Source of the DNA: JBGTFE01 sp049799955
GTDB lineage: Bacteria; Acidobacteriota; Blastocatellia; Pyrinomonadales; Pyrinomonadaceae
Direction of reading: 5' to 3'
Assembly (NCBI GenBank): GCA_049799955.1
Contig: JBARIW010000058.1
Location: 13,867-77,866, forward strand
Length of the DNA stretch: 64,000 nucleotides
The notes under the pieces are model-generated. The model ran no database searches and was not told where the DNA came from. It was given only the letters and a program-made list of their open reading frames with translations. Within the stretch, counting starts at the first letter, position 1. Every line of letters starts with the position of its first letter. Positions 16,335 through 27,616 of the stretch are shown one piece after another. A program made the position numbers and the translations under genes.

Positions 16335-18317
16335 ATGAGCTCAATAATTAATCCGAAAGATTTCCGCCAATCGACGCCGTTTATTTTTTTAACGCTCTGG
16401 TCGCTGCTTCTGCTCGCCAATCTTGTTCCGACGATTCCGCAGCCTGAAATCATTATCGGCTATCTCTGGAAGGTCGAATTCGCTCTCGCCGCTTTTCTTT
16501 TTATCGGAATCGTTCTTTTTTTGAAATTACCGAAGGAAAAATTCGTCCGGTTTACGGAAAAAGAATTTTTCTTCATAATTCTGCCGCTTCTTTTGTTTAC
16601 AATCTGGAGCGGTTTTTCCGTTTTCCGGGCAGAATCCGCGCGCAATGCGCTTCATCATACGCTGCTCTGGGCTTGCTACTGCGTTTTTTATCTGCTGATT
16701 CGTCAAATCGCATCGCGCCCGAAATTTTTAGCGGCGTCTTTTAAAGTTACCGGAATGGTTATTCTGATTTTGGGCGCATCCTGTATTTTCGAATACATAA
16801 GCAATCCCGAAACTATCAGCGCGTTTTTCACATTTCGCTACTATAAATACGCCGAGGCGGCGGTCACTCTTTTACCGGTTTTTCTGGCTCTGACTTTTCA
16901 GACAAAATCGAGAACGTCTGTCCTTTGCGGTTTTATCGCCGTCGTTGCATGGCTGATTGTGCTTTTGTCGCTTTCGCGGACGTTATTTATTTCCGGCGGC
17001 GTCTGTGTCGTCGCATTTTTTGCGTTAGCCATTTTATTTACCGATTTCAAGAAGCATCTGAAAAAATCGCTCTTGCTCGCCGGTTTATTTATAATCTGCG
17101 TTTTTATTACGCAAATAAATTTCACCGGCGGACAGGATAGTTCGACTATTACACGCTTTAGCGGCAATGAGTATAGTCAGGGGACGAGCTTTGATTCGCG
17201 TTTTTTATTCTGGGGAATCGCGCTCGAAGCGTTCAAAAAATCTCCGTTTGCGGGCGTCGGCGCGGACAATTACGTGATGGCTTACGGGTTGGCGAGAGAA
17301 AATTTTTCGGCTAAAAATCAGGAAAACAAGCTGTTAGAGATAAATGAAGACGTTTTAGCCGAACGGGCGCATAATGAATATCTGCAAATTCTTTCCGAAC
17401 TCGGTATTGTCGGGATAATATTTTTCCTCTGGCTTCTGTTCGGCATCGCCCGTCTCTTTTTTTCAAGCCGCGAAAAACCCAAATCGCTTTTACAGGTCGC
17501 CGCGCTTGCCGGAATCGTCGCATTTCTGGTCAGCTCGCTGGCAAGCTCTTATTCTTTCCGCGTTCCGGCAAACGGGTTGTGTTTCTTCTTCGTTCTGGCA
17601 ATAGCCATGAATAGTCCCAAGTCCCAAGCCTCAAGTCCTAAGTCAAGTTTATTATCAAACTTGGGACTTGAGACTTGGGACTTGAGACTTCCTACAATCG
17701 CCTTCGGGTTGATTATTTGCGCGTCGATGCTCGTGTTTTCAGCCGTTCGCGGTACGAGTTTGATGTATCTGCAATTTGCTCTGATGGCGGAAAAGGACGA
17801 ATCGGAACAATATTATCAAAAAGCGATTACGCTCGACGCTCAGGAACCTTCATTCAGATATTATTACGGCTTGCATCTTTATAATCTGGAGCGCGCGGAA
17901 GAAGCTTTGCCGGAGATGCGTTTCGCGATTAATAAAGGATTTGCCACGTCGATTACATATTTTAATCTGGCTTCGGCTCAGATGATTTCCAAAAAACCGG
18001 ACGAAGCCGAAAAAACTATCGCCGAAGCTTTGCGGATTTACCCGCGCTCGGTCTTTTTAAGAACCGCTTACGCCGCGTTTCTCAAAAAAGCGGGAAAAGA
18101 TGCCGAATCTCAAATCGAATATGAAAAAGCTTTGCGGGTTAACGCGGAACAGGCAAAAAGCTGGTGGATTGCTCACACGGAAGGAATGAAAAAGCTGACT
18201 CAAACCGAAAATCAGGATAAAACTCTGGTCAAAGTGATGGACCTTCGCCCGTCAGAAGGCATCTACGCTCTACTTGACTTCCAACGCCAATTCAATCCAA
18301 ACTTAGTTCGGCGTTAA
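16335..18317 (+). CDS. O-antigen-ligase-like (Wzy_C) membrane protein with TPR tail
   Basis: This 660-residue protein starts 12 bp after the second pilin gene. It has at least ten membrane helices (residues about 15-460). A large periplasmic loop (about 270-345) contains FWGIALEAFKKSPFAGVGAD and ERAHNEYLQILSELGIVG, the H-x-E-Y-L signature of the Wzy_C/O-antigen ligase family. TPR-like helices fill residues about 490-640. Near residue 430 an in-frame repeat element encodes SPKSQASSPKSS...LETWDLR between two membrane helices. Its acceptor is unknown. Adjacency to pilins makes a PglL-type pilin glycosyltransferase plausible, but that is inference. Confidence 0.85.
   Translation: MSSIINPKDFRQSTPFIFLTLWSLLLLANLVPTIPQPEIIIGYLWKVEFALAAFLFIGIVLFLKLPKEKFVRFTEKEFFFIILPLLLFTIWSGFSVFRAESARNALHHTLLWACYCVFYLLIRQIASRPKFLAASFKVTGMVILILGASCIFEYISNPETISAFFTFRYYKYAEAAVTLLPVFLALTFQTKSRTSVLCGFIAVVAWLIVLLSLSRTLFISGGVCVVAFFALAILFTDFKKHLKKSLLLAGLFIICVFITQINFTGGQDSSTITRFSGNEYSQGTSFDSRFLFWGIALEAFKKSPFAGVGADNYVMAYGLARENFSAKNQENKLLEINEDVLAERAHNEYLQILSELGIVGIIFFLWLLFGIARLFFSSREKPKSLLQVAALAGIVAFLVSSLASSYSFRVPANGLCFFFVLAIAMNSPKSQASSPKSSLLSNLGLETWDLRLPTIAFGLIICASMLVFSAVRGTSLMYLQFALMAEKDESEQYYQKAITLDAQEPSFRYYYGLHLYNLERAEEALPEMRFAINKGFATSITYFNLASAQMISKKPDEAEKTIAEALRIYPRSVFLRTAYAAFLKKAGKDAESQIEYEKALRVNAEQAKSWWIAHTEGMKKLTQTENQDKTLVKVMDLRPSEGIYALLDFQRQFNPNLVRR
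17611..17692. repeat. AGTCCCA heptamer inverted array inside a coding sequence
   Basis: Units of AGTCCCA/AGTCCTA (17613-17648) face ACTTGGG/ACTTGAG units (17657-17690), forming a hairpin inside the O-antigen-ligase-like gene. It encodes about 27 extra residues without breaking the frame. The same unit lies inside glmM at 56474-56517. Confidence 0.85.
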
Positions 18318-18321
18318 ATTA

Positions 18322-18467
18322 GTTCAAAATTCAAAATTCAAAATTCAAGATTCAAAATTCAAAATTAAAATCCCAAATCTTGAATCTTAAATCTTGAATC
18401 TTAAATCTTGAGTCTTGAATCTTAAATCTTAAATCTTAAATCCAGAATCTTGAATCCAGAATCCAGT
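18322..18467. repeat. Long AAAATTC / AATCTTA / AATCCAG heptamer array
   Basis: This is the longest array in the window: AAAATTC units (18325-18366) followed by AATCTTG/AATCTTA units and ending in AATCCAG units at 18440-18467. It fills the space after the O-antigen-ligase-like gene and continues into the start of the ABC permease gene. Confidence 0.85.
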
Positions 18468-19247
18468 TCATCTTTTTTCAAAACGATTTTCACGATTGCC
18501 CGCAATACTTTTCGCGAAGCCGTCCGCGACCGCGTTCTTTATAATCTCGTGCTTTTCGTCCTGCTGATAACGGCAGGCGCGATTTTTCTCGGCGATTTGA
18601 CCGCCGGGCACGAAGCGCGAATGATTGTAAATCTCGGCTTGAGCGCGAGCCTTTTGTTCGGCGCGTTTATATCGATTTTCGTCGGCGTCAGCCTCGTCTC
18701 CAAAGAAATCGAAAAACGAACTGTTTACGCGATTTTTTCGAAACCAATCGGGCGCGGCGAATTTATCGTCGGCAAATATCTCGGCTTGTGCCTGACGCTT
18801 CTGGTCAATGTTTTGATAATGGGCGGCGGCGTCAGCCTCGCGCTTTTCTATGTCGGCGGCGGCGCGCTCGCGCTTTCCGTTTGGGGCGCGATTGTTTTGA
18901 TTTATCTCGAACTTGCGATTCTGACGGCGGTTGCGATTCTGTTTTCATCATTTTCATCGCCTTCGCTCTCGGCGCTTCTGACTTTTTTCATCTTTGTTAT
19001 CGGGCATTTTAGCGCGTCGCTTCGCGATTTTGCCGATAGATTAGGCTCAGCCTTCGCCAAATTCTTTTTCGGCGCGATTTACTACATTTTGCCGAATCTT
19101 TCGTTTTACGAGTTCACGACACACGCCGCCAACGCCGAAAAACCGTCCGCTTCCCTGCTCGGCGGAGCGTTCGCTTACGCGGTCGTTTACGTGTGCATTT
19201 TGCTGGCGATTACAATTTTAGTTTTCAGCCGCAGGAATTTTAAATAA
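18450..19247 (+). CDS. ABC-2 type transporter permease
   Basis: This 265-residue integral membrane protein has six hydrophobic segments, with an N-terminal amphipathic coupling helix (FTIARNTFREAVRDRVLYNL) typical of ABC-2/NosY-like permeases and the family motif SKEIEKRTVYAIFSKPI. No ATG occurs before Met58. The only usable start is a TTG at 18450 inside the heptamer array, preceded by an in-frame stop at 18423, so the array supplies the initiation codon and first residues (M/L-NPESS). The cognate ATPase is encoded at 20417. Substrate unknown. Confidence 0.85.
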   Translation: MNPESSSSFFKTIFTIARNTFREAVRDRVLYNLVLFVLLITAGAIFLGDLTAGHEARMIVNLGLSASLLFGAFISIFVGVSLVSKEIEKRTVYAIFSKPIGRGEFIVGKYLGLCLTLLVNVLIMGGGVSLALFYVGGGALALSVWGAIVLIYLELAILTAVAILFSSFSSPSLSALLTFFIFVIGHFSASLRDFADRLGSAFAKFFFGAIYYILPNLSFYEFTTHAANAEKPSASLLGGAFAYAVVYVCILLAITILVFSRRNFK

Positions 19248-19250
19248 ATT

Positions 19251-19360
19251 TCACCACAGAGACACGGAGACACAGAGATTTTTAGAAAATGAAGTTACAA
19301 ACGAGCGCGGATATATTTTATGATTTGGCTTTTCTCTGTGCCTCTGTGTCTCTGTGGTGA
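19251..19360. repeat. CACAGAGA octamer inverted repeat
   Basis: 28-bp arms at 19251-19278 and 19333-19360 match at 26 positions and consist of CACAGAGA/TCTCTGTG octamers ending in CCACAG/CTGTGG. It sits between the permease and TPR genes. Confidence 0.9.
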
Positions 19361-19369
19361 ATTCTTTCT

Positions 19370-20299
19370 ATGAAATCGAATTCGACAAAAACCTTCATCG
19401 CCATCGCCGTTATCGTTTTCGGCTTTGCCGCCGTTTTTGTTTTGAGCAATTTTCTGGAAAAGGCGAAACCGCCTCTGCCGGAAGACTACGTTGACCGCGA
19501 TTTGGCGTTGCAGGGCGCAAAATTGAAAGGGTTTTCGTTCGGTTTGGAAGGCTTGGCTGCCGATTGGTATTGGATGCAGTCGCTGCAATACATCGGCGAT
19601 AAAGTCGTCGCGAGCCGGGAGAATATCAATCTCGAAAATCTGAACTCGCTCAATCCGCGCCAGCTTTACGCGTATCTGAACACGGCGACCGATTTAGACC
19701 CGCATTTTATGGCGGTTTATTCATACGGCGCGGTCGTTCTTCCGGCGATTGATGCAAGTCAGGCAATTAAAATCGCCGAAAAAGGAATCGCCAATAATCC
19801 GAACGAGTGGCTGCTTTACCAGCAGCTCGGCTATATTTACTGGCGGCTCGGCAATTATGAAAAAGCGGCTGAAGTTTACACGCAGGGCTCGCAGGTTGCG
19901 GACGCGCCGACGTTTATGAAAATGATGTCGGCGAAAATGAAATTAGAAGGCGGAAGCCGCGAGACGGCGCGCGAAATTTACCGCCGGATGTTTGAAGAAT
20001 CGGACGATAAACAGGTAAAGGAAACCGCCGAGATTCGACTTCTGGAACTCGACTCGCTCGACGAACGCGACGCTATTCGCGCGGCTTTGCAGAATTTCAA
20101 ACAAAAATCCGGTCGATGCGCCAACAATTTTCAGGAAATTCTGCCGCTTCTCATTAACGTCAAGCTGCCGGCAGGAAAAGATTTTAGCGTCGATTCGTCA
20201 AAAAACTTAATCGACCCGACCGGCGCGCCGTATGTTTTGAATAAAGAAACCTGTGATGTCGAACTGGATAAGGTAAACACGAAAATCCCGATGAAATAA
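19370..20299 (+). CDS. Membrane-anchored TPR protein
   Basis: This 309-residue protein has an N-terminal anchor helix (TFIAIAVIVFGFAAVFVLSN) and TPR-like helical repeats at about residues 85-230 (WLLYQQLGYIYWRLGNYEKA, AAEVYTQGSQVADAP). The conserved-looking segment GLAADWYWMQSLQYIGDKVV follows the anchor. Its gene lies between an ABC permease and its ATPase, so it may be a periplasmic accessory subunit of that transporter; this is inferred only from context. No enzyme motif is visible. Confidence 0.75.
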   Translation: MKSNSTKTFIAIAVIVFGFAAVFVLSNFLEKAKPPLPEDYVDRDLALQGAKLKGFSFGLEGLAADWYWMQSLQYIGDKVVASRENINLENLNSLNPRQLYAYLNTATDLDPHFMAVYSYGAVVLPAIDASQAIKIAEKGIANNPNEWLLYQQLGYIYWRLGNYEKAAEVYTQGSQVADAPTFMKMMSAKMKLEGGSRETAREIYRRMFEESDDKQVKETAEIRLLELDSLDERDAIRAALQNFKQKSGRCANNFQEILPLLINVKLPAGKDFSVDSSKNLIDPTGAPYVLNKETCDVELDKVNTKIPMK

Positions 20300-20305
20300 A
20301 TAAGA

Positions 20306-20404
20306 AATAGCCCGCGGATAAACACGGATTTGGCAGATTTTCGCGGATAAATTATAAAAATATCTGTGTAAATCCGCTTAATCCGCGTTTATCCGCGGGC
20401 TATT
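20306..20404. repeat. CGCGGATAAACACGGATT-type palindrome
   Basis: 25-bp arms at 20306-20330 and 20380-20404 match at 24 positions (AATAGCCCGCGGATAAAC and complement). The inner part holds further GCGGATTT/AAATCCGC copies. It lies between the TPR and ATPase genes. A degenerate relative (GCGGATTA/TAATCCGC) is at 51431-51454. Confidence 0.85.
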
Positions 20405-20416
20405 CTTCTAAATTTT

Positions 20417-21355
20417 ATGAATATTGTTATCAAAATTGAAAACTTAACCAAAGACTACGAGGTCGGCTTCTGGAAAAAGAAAAAGGTGCGCGCGCTCGAA
20501 GATTTGACTTTGGCGGTCGAAGGCGGGCAGATTTTCGGATTTCTGGGCGGAAACGGCGCGGGAAAAACGACGACGATTAAGATTTTAATGAGCCTGATTT
20601 TTCCTTCGGCGGGACGCGCGAAAATTCTCGGGCACGATATTTCCGATGTTAAAATGCATTCGCGCATCGGTTATTGCCCCGAAAATCCATATTTTTACGA
20701 TTATCTGACCGCCCGCGAGCTGATGAATTATTTCGGCGAGCTTTTCGGTTTCGACGCTGTGAAAAGACGGCGAAAAACGGAAGAATTGTTGACCAAAGTT
20801 GGCTTGGAAGAAAAGGATTGGAACAAGCAGCTCAGAAAATTTTCAAAAGGAATGCTTCAGCGCGTCGGCTTGGCGCAAAGCCTTATAAACGAGCCGGAAA
20901 TCGTCTTTCTCGACGAGCCGATGAGTGGTCTTGACCCGATTGGACGCCGCGAAGTGCGCGAGCTTATCGCCGAGCTTCGCACCAAAGGGACGACCGTTTT
21001 TATGTCCACGCATATTTTGTCCGACATCGAAGCGCTTTGCGACAACGTGGCGATTTTGCGCGGCGGACGACTCGCCGCAACCGGAAATCTCGATGAGCTG
21101 CTGACGCAAAGCGGCGAAACTCAATTATTTGAAATCAACGTGAAAGGCGTCTCGGCTGAAAATTTGCAGTCGGAAATCGGAAAAATCGCGGGCGCAACGA
21201 TAAGCGCGAAAGCCAACGGCGCGAATATTCAGATTTTAGAAGAAAAAGATATTGATAAAGTTCTCGAAATCACCAGACGCGCGGGCGGAAAACTGGTTTC
21301 CGTTCAGCCCGTCAAACAATCTTTGGAAGAGCTTTTTGTAAAAGAAACGGAATAA
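20417..21355 (+). CDS. ABC transporter ATP-binding protein (ABC-2 exporter)
   Basis: This 312-residue ATPase has Walker A GGNGAGKTTTIKI (about residue 45), Q-loop YCPENPYFYDYLT, signature FSKGMLQRVGLA, Walker B IVFLDEPMSGLDP and an H-loop STHILSDIE. The C-terminal 80 residues resemble the regulatory extension of CcmA/NatA-like exporters. It would energise the permease encoded at 18450. It ends at a strong bidirectional terminator. Confidence 0.93.
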   Translation: MNIVIKIENLTKDYEVGFWKKKKVRALEDLTLAVEGGQIFGFLGGNGAGKTTTIKILMSLIFPSAGRAKILGHDISDVKMHSRIGYCPENPYFYDYLTARELMNYFGELFGFDAVKRRRKTEELLTKVGLEEKDWNKQLRKFSKGMLQRVGLAQSLINEPEIVFLDEPMSGLDPIGRREVRELIAELRTKGTTVFMSTHILSDIEALCDNVAILRGGRLAATGNLDELLTQSGETQLFEINVKGVSAENLQSEIGKIAGATISAKANGANIQILEEKDIDKVLEITRRAGGKLVSVQPVKQSLEELFVKETE

Positions 21356-21356
21356 A

Positions 21357-21404
21357 ACGGAAACCTGAAAATAAAGAAACGTTTTTTTATTTTCAGGTTT
21401 CCGT
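21357..21404. terminator. Bidirectional terminator between convergent genes
   Basis: A perfect 19-bp stem pairs 21357-21375 with 21386-21404 around a 10-nt loop. It lies between the ABC ATPase gene and a convergent gene and spans T-rich and A-rich runs. Confidence 0.8.
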
Positions 21405-21418
21405 TTCCCGTTTTGTAT

Positions 21419-21931
21419 TTATTTAACTTTTATCGCCGTAACCTTCCACTGAACGCGCGCGCGGTCGTCGTCTTTTGCAAAACCTTCAACCGGCACAGTA
21501 ACCTGCAAAACTTCCTGCGGCGCGAGCGTTTCTTTCTGCTGCGACGGAACGACGGTCATCAATTTTTCCTTGATTACTTTATTAAACGGGTCGAGCACGC
21601 CGACTTTTATCTCCAGCGCGGTCAGCGTCTTATCGCTGTTATTGCGGACGCTTCCGCGCACGAACATCGTAATTGTGCCGAGTCCGGTCGGCGATTCCAT
21701 CGTGTTTTGAGCGTCGTTAAAAATGATGATTTTGTTTGTCAGCGCCTGAAATTCCGGCGAGCCTTCACGATACGCGCCGTCGAGAACCTGTAGTTTTACG
21801 TCCTGCGGCGTCGGTCTAAGCGACCAAAGCCCGATTAATGCCGCGATTGCCAGAATCGCAATTCCGATTGCCGCGAATAAAATTTTGTTGCTTCCCTTTT
21901 CCCTGTTCTCGTTTTGATAAAGCGTATCCAT
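21419..21931 (-). CDS. Membrane-anchored protein with FxLYD-like beta domain
   Basis: This 170-residue protein has one N-terminal anchor helix (residues about 18-40, ILFAAIGIAILAIAALIGLW). The extracytoplasmic domain contains MFVRGSVRNNSDKTLTALEI and VGVLDPFNKVI, the pattern of FxLYD/DUF3426-like beta sandwiches (G-x-V-x-N-x-S-x-x-x-l-x-x-v). The function is unknown. It is divergent from priA, and the shared spacer holds a 30-bp inverted heptamer array. Confidence 0.7.
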   Translation of the reverse strand: MDTLYQNENREKGSNKILFAAIGIAILAIAALIGLWSLRPTPQDVKLQVLDGAYREGSPEFQALTNKIIIFNDAQNTMESPTGLGTITMFVRGSVRNNSDKTLTALEIKVGVLDPFNKVIKEKLMTVVPSQQKETLAPQEVLQVTVPVEGFAKDDDRARVQWKVTAIKVK

Positions 21932-21984
21932 AATTGATTAGACTCCGGTTTTGCGGAAAAAGTTCCTTTGAAATATTTTAGCAG

Positions 21985-24535
<2,551 letters not shown>

Positions 24536-24544
<9 letters not shown>

Positions 24545-25156
24545 GATTTCCTTAAATTGAATTTGCAGATAAATATCCGAAAGCGGAATTTCACAGCCGA
24601 TTGATTCGAGTTTTACCGAATCATCAGCGTTTTCATAGATTCTGAGAAGCCATTGATTCGGCGTTTGTTTGATAAAATGCTCGACGAAGATTTTATCCTG
24701 TTCAATCAAAAGACATTCTTTCAGACTTTCGATTTTCCGGTAATCTTCCAGTTTCTCGGTTTTATCCCGAAAGCGCGTCGAAGTGGACAGAACTTCGACA
24801 ATGATTATCGGATTAAGTAAAGTATCAAACTCATCATCGATAAATTGCGGTTCTCCACAAACAGCTACGACATCCGGATAACCGTAACGGTTTTTCTTCA
24901 TCCGAACGCGCATATCATTGGCATAAATTTCGCAATTTTTCCCCTTAAGCTGATTACGAATTTCGCCGAAGATATTACCGCCAATCAAATTATGACGACG
25001 ACTTGCGCCCGCCATAGCAGTAAATTCAAAATTTCCGTGCAAAGATACAATCCTACCGTCAATATATTCGTGTTTCTCTAATGACTCGCGTTCAAACGCA
25101 AGATATTCTTCAACAGTGTAATATTTTTCAGATTCGGCAAGATTCGTCTGGCTCAT
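24536..25156 (-). CDS. Uma2 family (DUF820) PD-(D/E)XK-like protein, copy 1
   Basis: This 206-residue protein starts MSQTNLAESEKYYTVEEYLA; the extra nine upstream codons were dropped. It carries the Uma2 hallmarks: EKHEYIDGRIV, GNIFGEIRNQL, RYGYPDVVAVCGEPQF (catalytic Asp) and IIIVEVLSTSTRFRDKTEKL (ExL). The family has a restriction-endonuclease-like fold with unproven function and is expanded in cyanobacteria and Acidobacteria-like genomes. A diverged tandem paralogue lies upstream on the same strand. Confidence 0.85.
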
Positions 25157-25224
25157 AGTTTGAAATGTTAGTTGATTTTTCAACTTTTGCCAAGATTTGC
25201 GTGTTGTGTGGGAGAGAATGTGTT

Positions 25225-25806
25225 TTAGACGAACTTAATCTGCGCGTAAATCTCGCTCAGATTGATTTTGCAGTTGATGGAATCGAGCGAGACAATCGCG
25301 TCGTTGCTGTTGTAAATGCGGTAAACCCATTGGTTTATAGTCTGTTTGGCGTAATGCTCGACGCGCATTTCTTCTTCTTTGACGAGAAGAACTTCCTTCA
25401 CGCTGTTCATCGCAAGGTAGCAATCGAGCTTTTCGGTTTTGTCGTAATAAAGCGTCGATTTTGATAAAATTTCGACAATCACGGTCGGATTCAGCAAAAT
25501 ATCAAGCTCGTTTCCTTCGAATTTCGGCTCGCCGCTCGTTACAATTACATCCGGGTAACAATAATTGTGCTGTGTCAGTTTCACACGCATATCGTTGACG
25601 TAAACTTCGCATTTTTGACCGCGAACGCGGCTTCCGATGGCGATTGTCGTGTTGCTCCCGATAAGGTTGTGACGCCGCGAAGAACCGGCGGCAGCCGAAA
25701 TCCTGCCGTTGCTGAATTCGTGTTTATCAGCGCCGTTGCGCTCGCCGTTGAGATAGTCTTCGACCGTGTAAAGTTTCTCGCTCTGGGATAGAATTTTCTC
25801 ACTCAT
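25225..25806 (-). CDS. Uma2 family (DUF820) PD-(D/E)XK-like protein, copy 2
   Basis: This 193-residue paralogue of the neighbouring Uma2 gene shares KLYTVEDYLNGERN, ASSRRHNLIG-type GSSRRHNLIGSN, NYCYPDVIVTSGEPKF and TVIVEILSKSTLYYDKTEKL. AGAGG precedes the ATG. The two copies probably arose by tandem duplication and have diverged throughout. A nuclease activity is inferred from fold only. Confidence 0.85.
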   Translation of the reverse strand: MSEKILSQSEKLYTVEDYLNGERNGADKHEFSNGRISAAAGSSRRHNLIGSNTTIAIGSRVRGQKCEVYVNDMRVKLTQHNYCYPDVIVTSGEPKFEGNELDILLNPTVIVEILSKSTLYYDKTEKLDCYLAMNSVKEVLLVKEEEMRVEHYAKQTINQWVYRIYNSNDAIVSLDSINCKINLSEIYAQIKFV

Positions 25807-25964
25807 TATTTTTTTACCTCTTGAATGTTAGAATTTGGTTGGACTTATTAGCAGGATGAATTTTTGAAACTCTGCGTTGTCAAAAATTTTCGCCAACGGG
25901 AAAAACTGCAATTAAATATAGTATAAACTCTTTTGGCAGATATTAAAACAAATTTTTTACTTTT

Positions 25965-27002
25965 ATGAAATTATCGGAATTGGCTGAGAAGACTTTCTCA
26001 ATTATAGAACAGGGCGACGCTGATTTGGAAATCACGTCCGCCGCGGGTTTGGATATTGCCGACGCGGGCGACGTAACGTTTCTGGCAAATCCGAAATACA
26101 CGCCGCAGATTCGGGAAACAAGCGCGAGCGCGATTTTCCTGAACGAAAACGTCTCGCTCGAACGCGAAGATATTGCGGTTTTGCGCGCAAAAGACGCTTA
26201 TCTTGCCTACACGCGAGCTTTGCGCCTGTTTTTTCCCGAACCTGAAATCACTGCTTCAATTCACCCGAAAGCCGTCATTCACGAAACGGCAAAAATCGCC
26301 GAAAACGTAGAGATTTCGGCAAACTCGGTCGTCGGCGCAAACTGTGAAATCGAAAGCGGCGTGAAGATTTTCCCGAACGCGACGATTTACGACGGCGTAA
26401 AAATCGGCAAAAATACGGTGATACATTCGGGCGTTTCCGTTCGGGAAAACTGCGAAATCGGCGCGAACTGCATCGTTCACAACAATTCAACCGTCGGCTC
26501 TGACGGTTTCGGGTACGCGAAAGACGAGGAAAAACGCTGGCTGAAAATCCCGCAGGTCGGGCGTGTCGTTTTGGAAGACGACGTTGAAATCGGCGCGAAC
26601 ACGGCTATCGACTGCGCTTCGGTCGGCGAAACACGTATAAAACGCGGCGCGAAAATCGACAATCTCGTTCAAATCGGACATTCCTGCACGATTGAAGAAG
26701 ACGCGCTGATTTGCTCGCAGACAGGTTTGGCGGGCAGCTCGGTTATCGGCAAGCGCGTCATTCTCGCCGGACAAGTCGGCATCGCCGGACACTTAAAAGT
26801 CGGCGACGACGTTGTGATAACGGCAAAATCCGCGACGAGCCACGATGTCGAAGACGGAAAAATCATTTCCGGCGTTCCGGCTTTCGAAAATCGCGATTGG
26901 CTGCGCTCGATTGCCGCTTTCAGGCGTTTGGGCGAGATGGCGCGAACCGTTCGCGAGTTGGAAAAGAAAATCAGGGAATTGGAAGTGAGAAGTGAGAAGT
27001 GA
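25965..27002 (+). CDS. lpxD: UDP-3-O-acylglucosamine N-acyltransferase
   Basis: This 345-residue lipid A enzyme transfers an R-3-hydroxyacyl chain from acyl-ACP to UDP-3-O-acyl-GlcN. The N-terminal uridine-binding domain ends near residue 100. The left-handed beta helix shows hexapeptide repeats (IGKNTVIHSGVSV, IGANCIVHNNSTV), and the catalytic His is in QIGHSCTIEEDALI. The C-terminal helix (RRLGEMARTVRELEKKIREL) is normal. The last six residues (EVRSEK) and the stop codon come from a GAGAAGT heptamer array. Length is normal. Confidence 0.95.
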   Translation: MKLSELAEKTFSIIEQGDADLEITSAAGLDIADAGDVTFLANPKYTPQIRETSASAIFLNENVSLEREDIAVLRAKDAYLAYTRALRLFFPEPEITASIHPKAVIHETAKIAENVEISANSVVGANCEIESGVKIFPNATIYDGVKIGKNTVIHSGVSVRENCEIGANCIVHNNSTVGSDGFGYAKDEEKRWLKIPQVGRVVLEDDVEIGANTAIDCASVGETRIKRGAKIDNLVQIGHSCTIEEDALICSQTGLAGSSVIGKRVILAGQVGIAGHLKVGDDVVITAKSATSHDVEDGKIISGVPAFENRDWLRSIAAFRRLGEMARTVRELEKKIRELEVRSEK

Positions 27003-27072
27003 AAACTGAGAACTGAAAATAAATTCAATGCCTCGCCTCTCATTTCTCATCTCTCACTTCTCACTTCTCATT
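26981..27072. repeat. GAGAAGT heptamer inverted array at the lpxD 3' end
   Basis: AAGTGAG units at 26983-27001 and ACTTCTC units at 27040-27072 face each other. The left arm encodes the last residues and the stop codon (TGA) of lpxD. Confidence 0.85.
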
Positions 27073-27113
27073 TGTCTTCGATTTTGTCATCATAAACATA
27101 CAGGAGAAATTTT

Positions 27114-27578
27114 ATGACACCCGAAACACAAAAAGAACTTTCCGAAACAGGTTACGATATCACGCCGGTTACTGAAGAAGTGCGCGAAAGTTTAGCGATG
27201 GAACTGGACGCAGAATCGTATCGCGTCTTACTTGAACACGGCACCGAACCGGCATTTTGCGGCAATCTGACCGACAACAAACAAGCCGGAACATACGCCT
27301 GCAAGCTTTGCGGTCTGCCGCTTTTTCGCTCGGACGAGAAGTTTAATTCCGGGACAGGATGGGCTTCGTTTTACGCGCCGTTCGATAAGGAACATCTGAA
27401 AATTTACCGCGACACGAAATTCGGAATGGTGCGCGAAGAAATCCGCTGCGCGCGCTGCGACGGTCATCAGGGACACGTTTTCCCCGACGGTCCGCCGCCG
27501 ACCGGACAAAGATATTGTCTGAATTCGGCGTCGCTCGAATTTTTTCCCGAAGGCGAGGAAATTCCGCAGAAAGTGTAA
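27114..27578 (+). CDS. msrB: Peptide-methionine (R)-S-oxide reductase MsrB
   Basis: This 154-residue repair enzyme reduces methionine-R-sulfoxide in proteins. It has both zinc CxxC pairs (YACKLCGLPLF and RCARCDGHQGHVFPDG), the substrate pocket NSGTGWASFY, and the catalytic Cys in RYCLNSASLEF. The resolving Cys may be in the N-terminal segment (PAFCGNLTDNKQ). AGGAGA precedes the ATG. There is no signal peptide, so it is cytoplasmic. Confidence 0.95.
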   Translation: MTPETQKELSETGYDITPVTEEVRESLAMELDAESYRVLLEHGTEPAFCGNLTDNKQAGTYACKLCGLPLFRSDEKFNSGTGWASFYAPFDKEHLKIYRDTKFGMVREEIRCARCDGHQGHVFPDGPPPTGQRYCLNSASLEFFPEGEEIPQKV

Positions 27579-27616
27579 TTTTATAATGTGTAATTGCTTA
27601 AATGGAGTGAAACAAG

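Noticed and set aside
18322..18467. Tandem arrays considered as a CRISPR array
   Set aside because: Units are only 7 bp with no unique spacers, there are no cas genes, and the arrays form inverted repeats.
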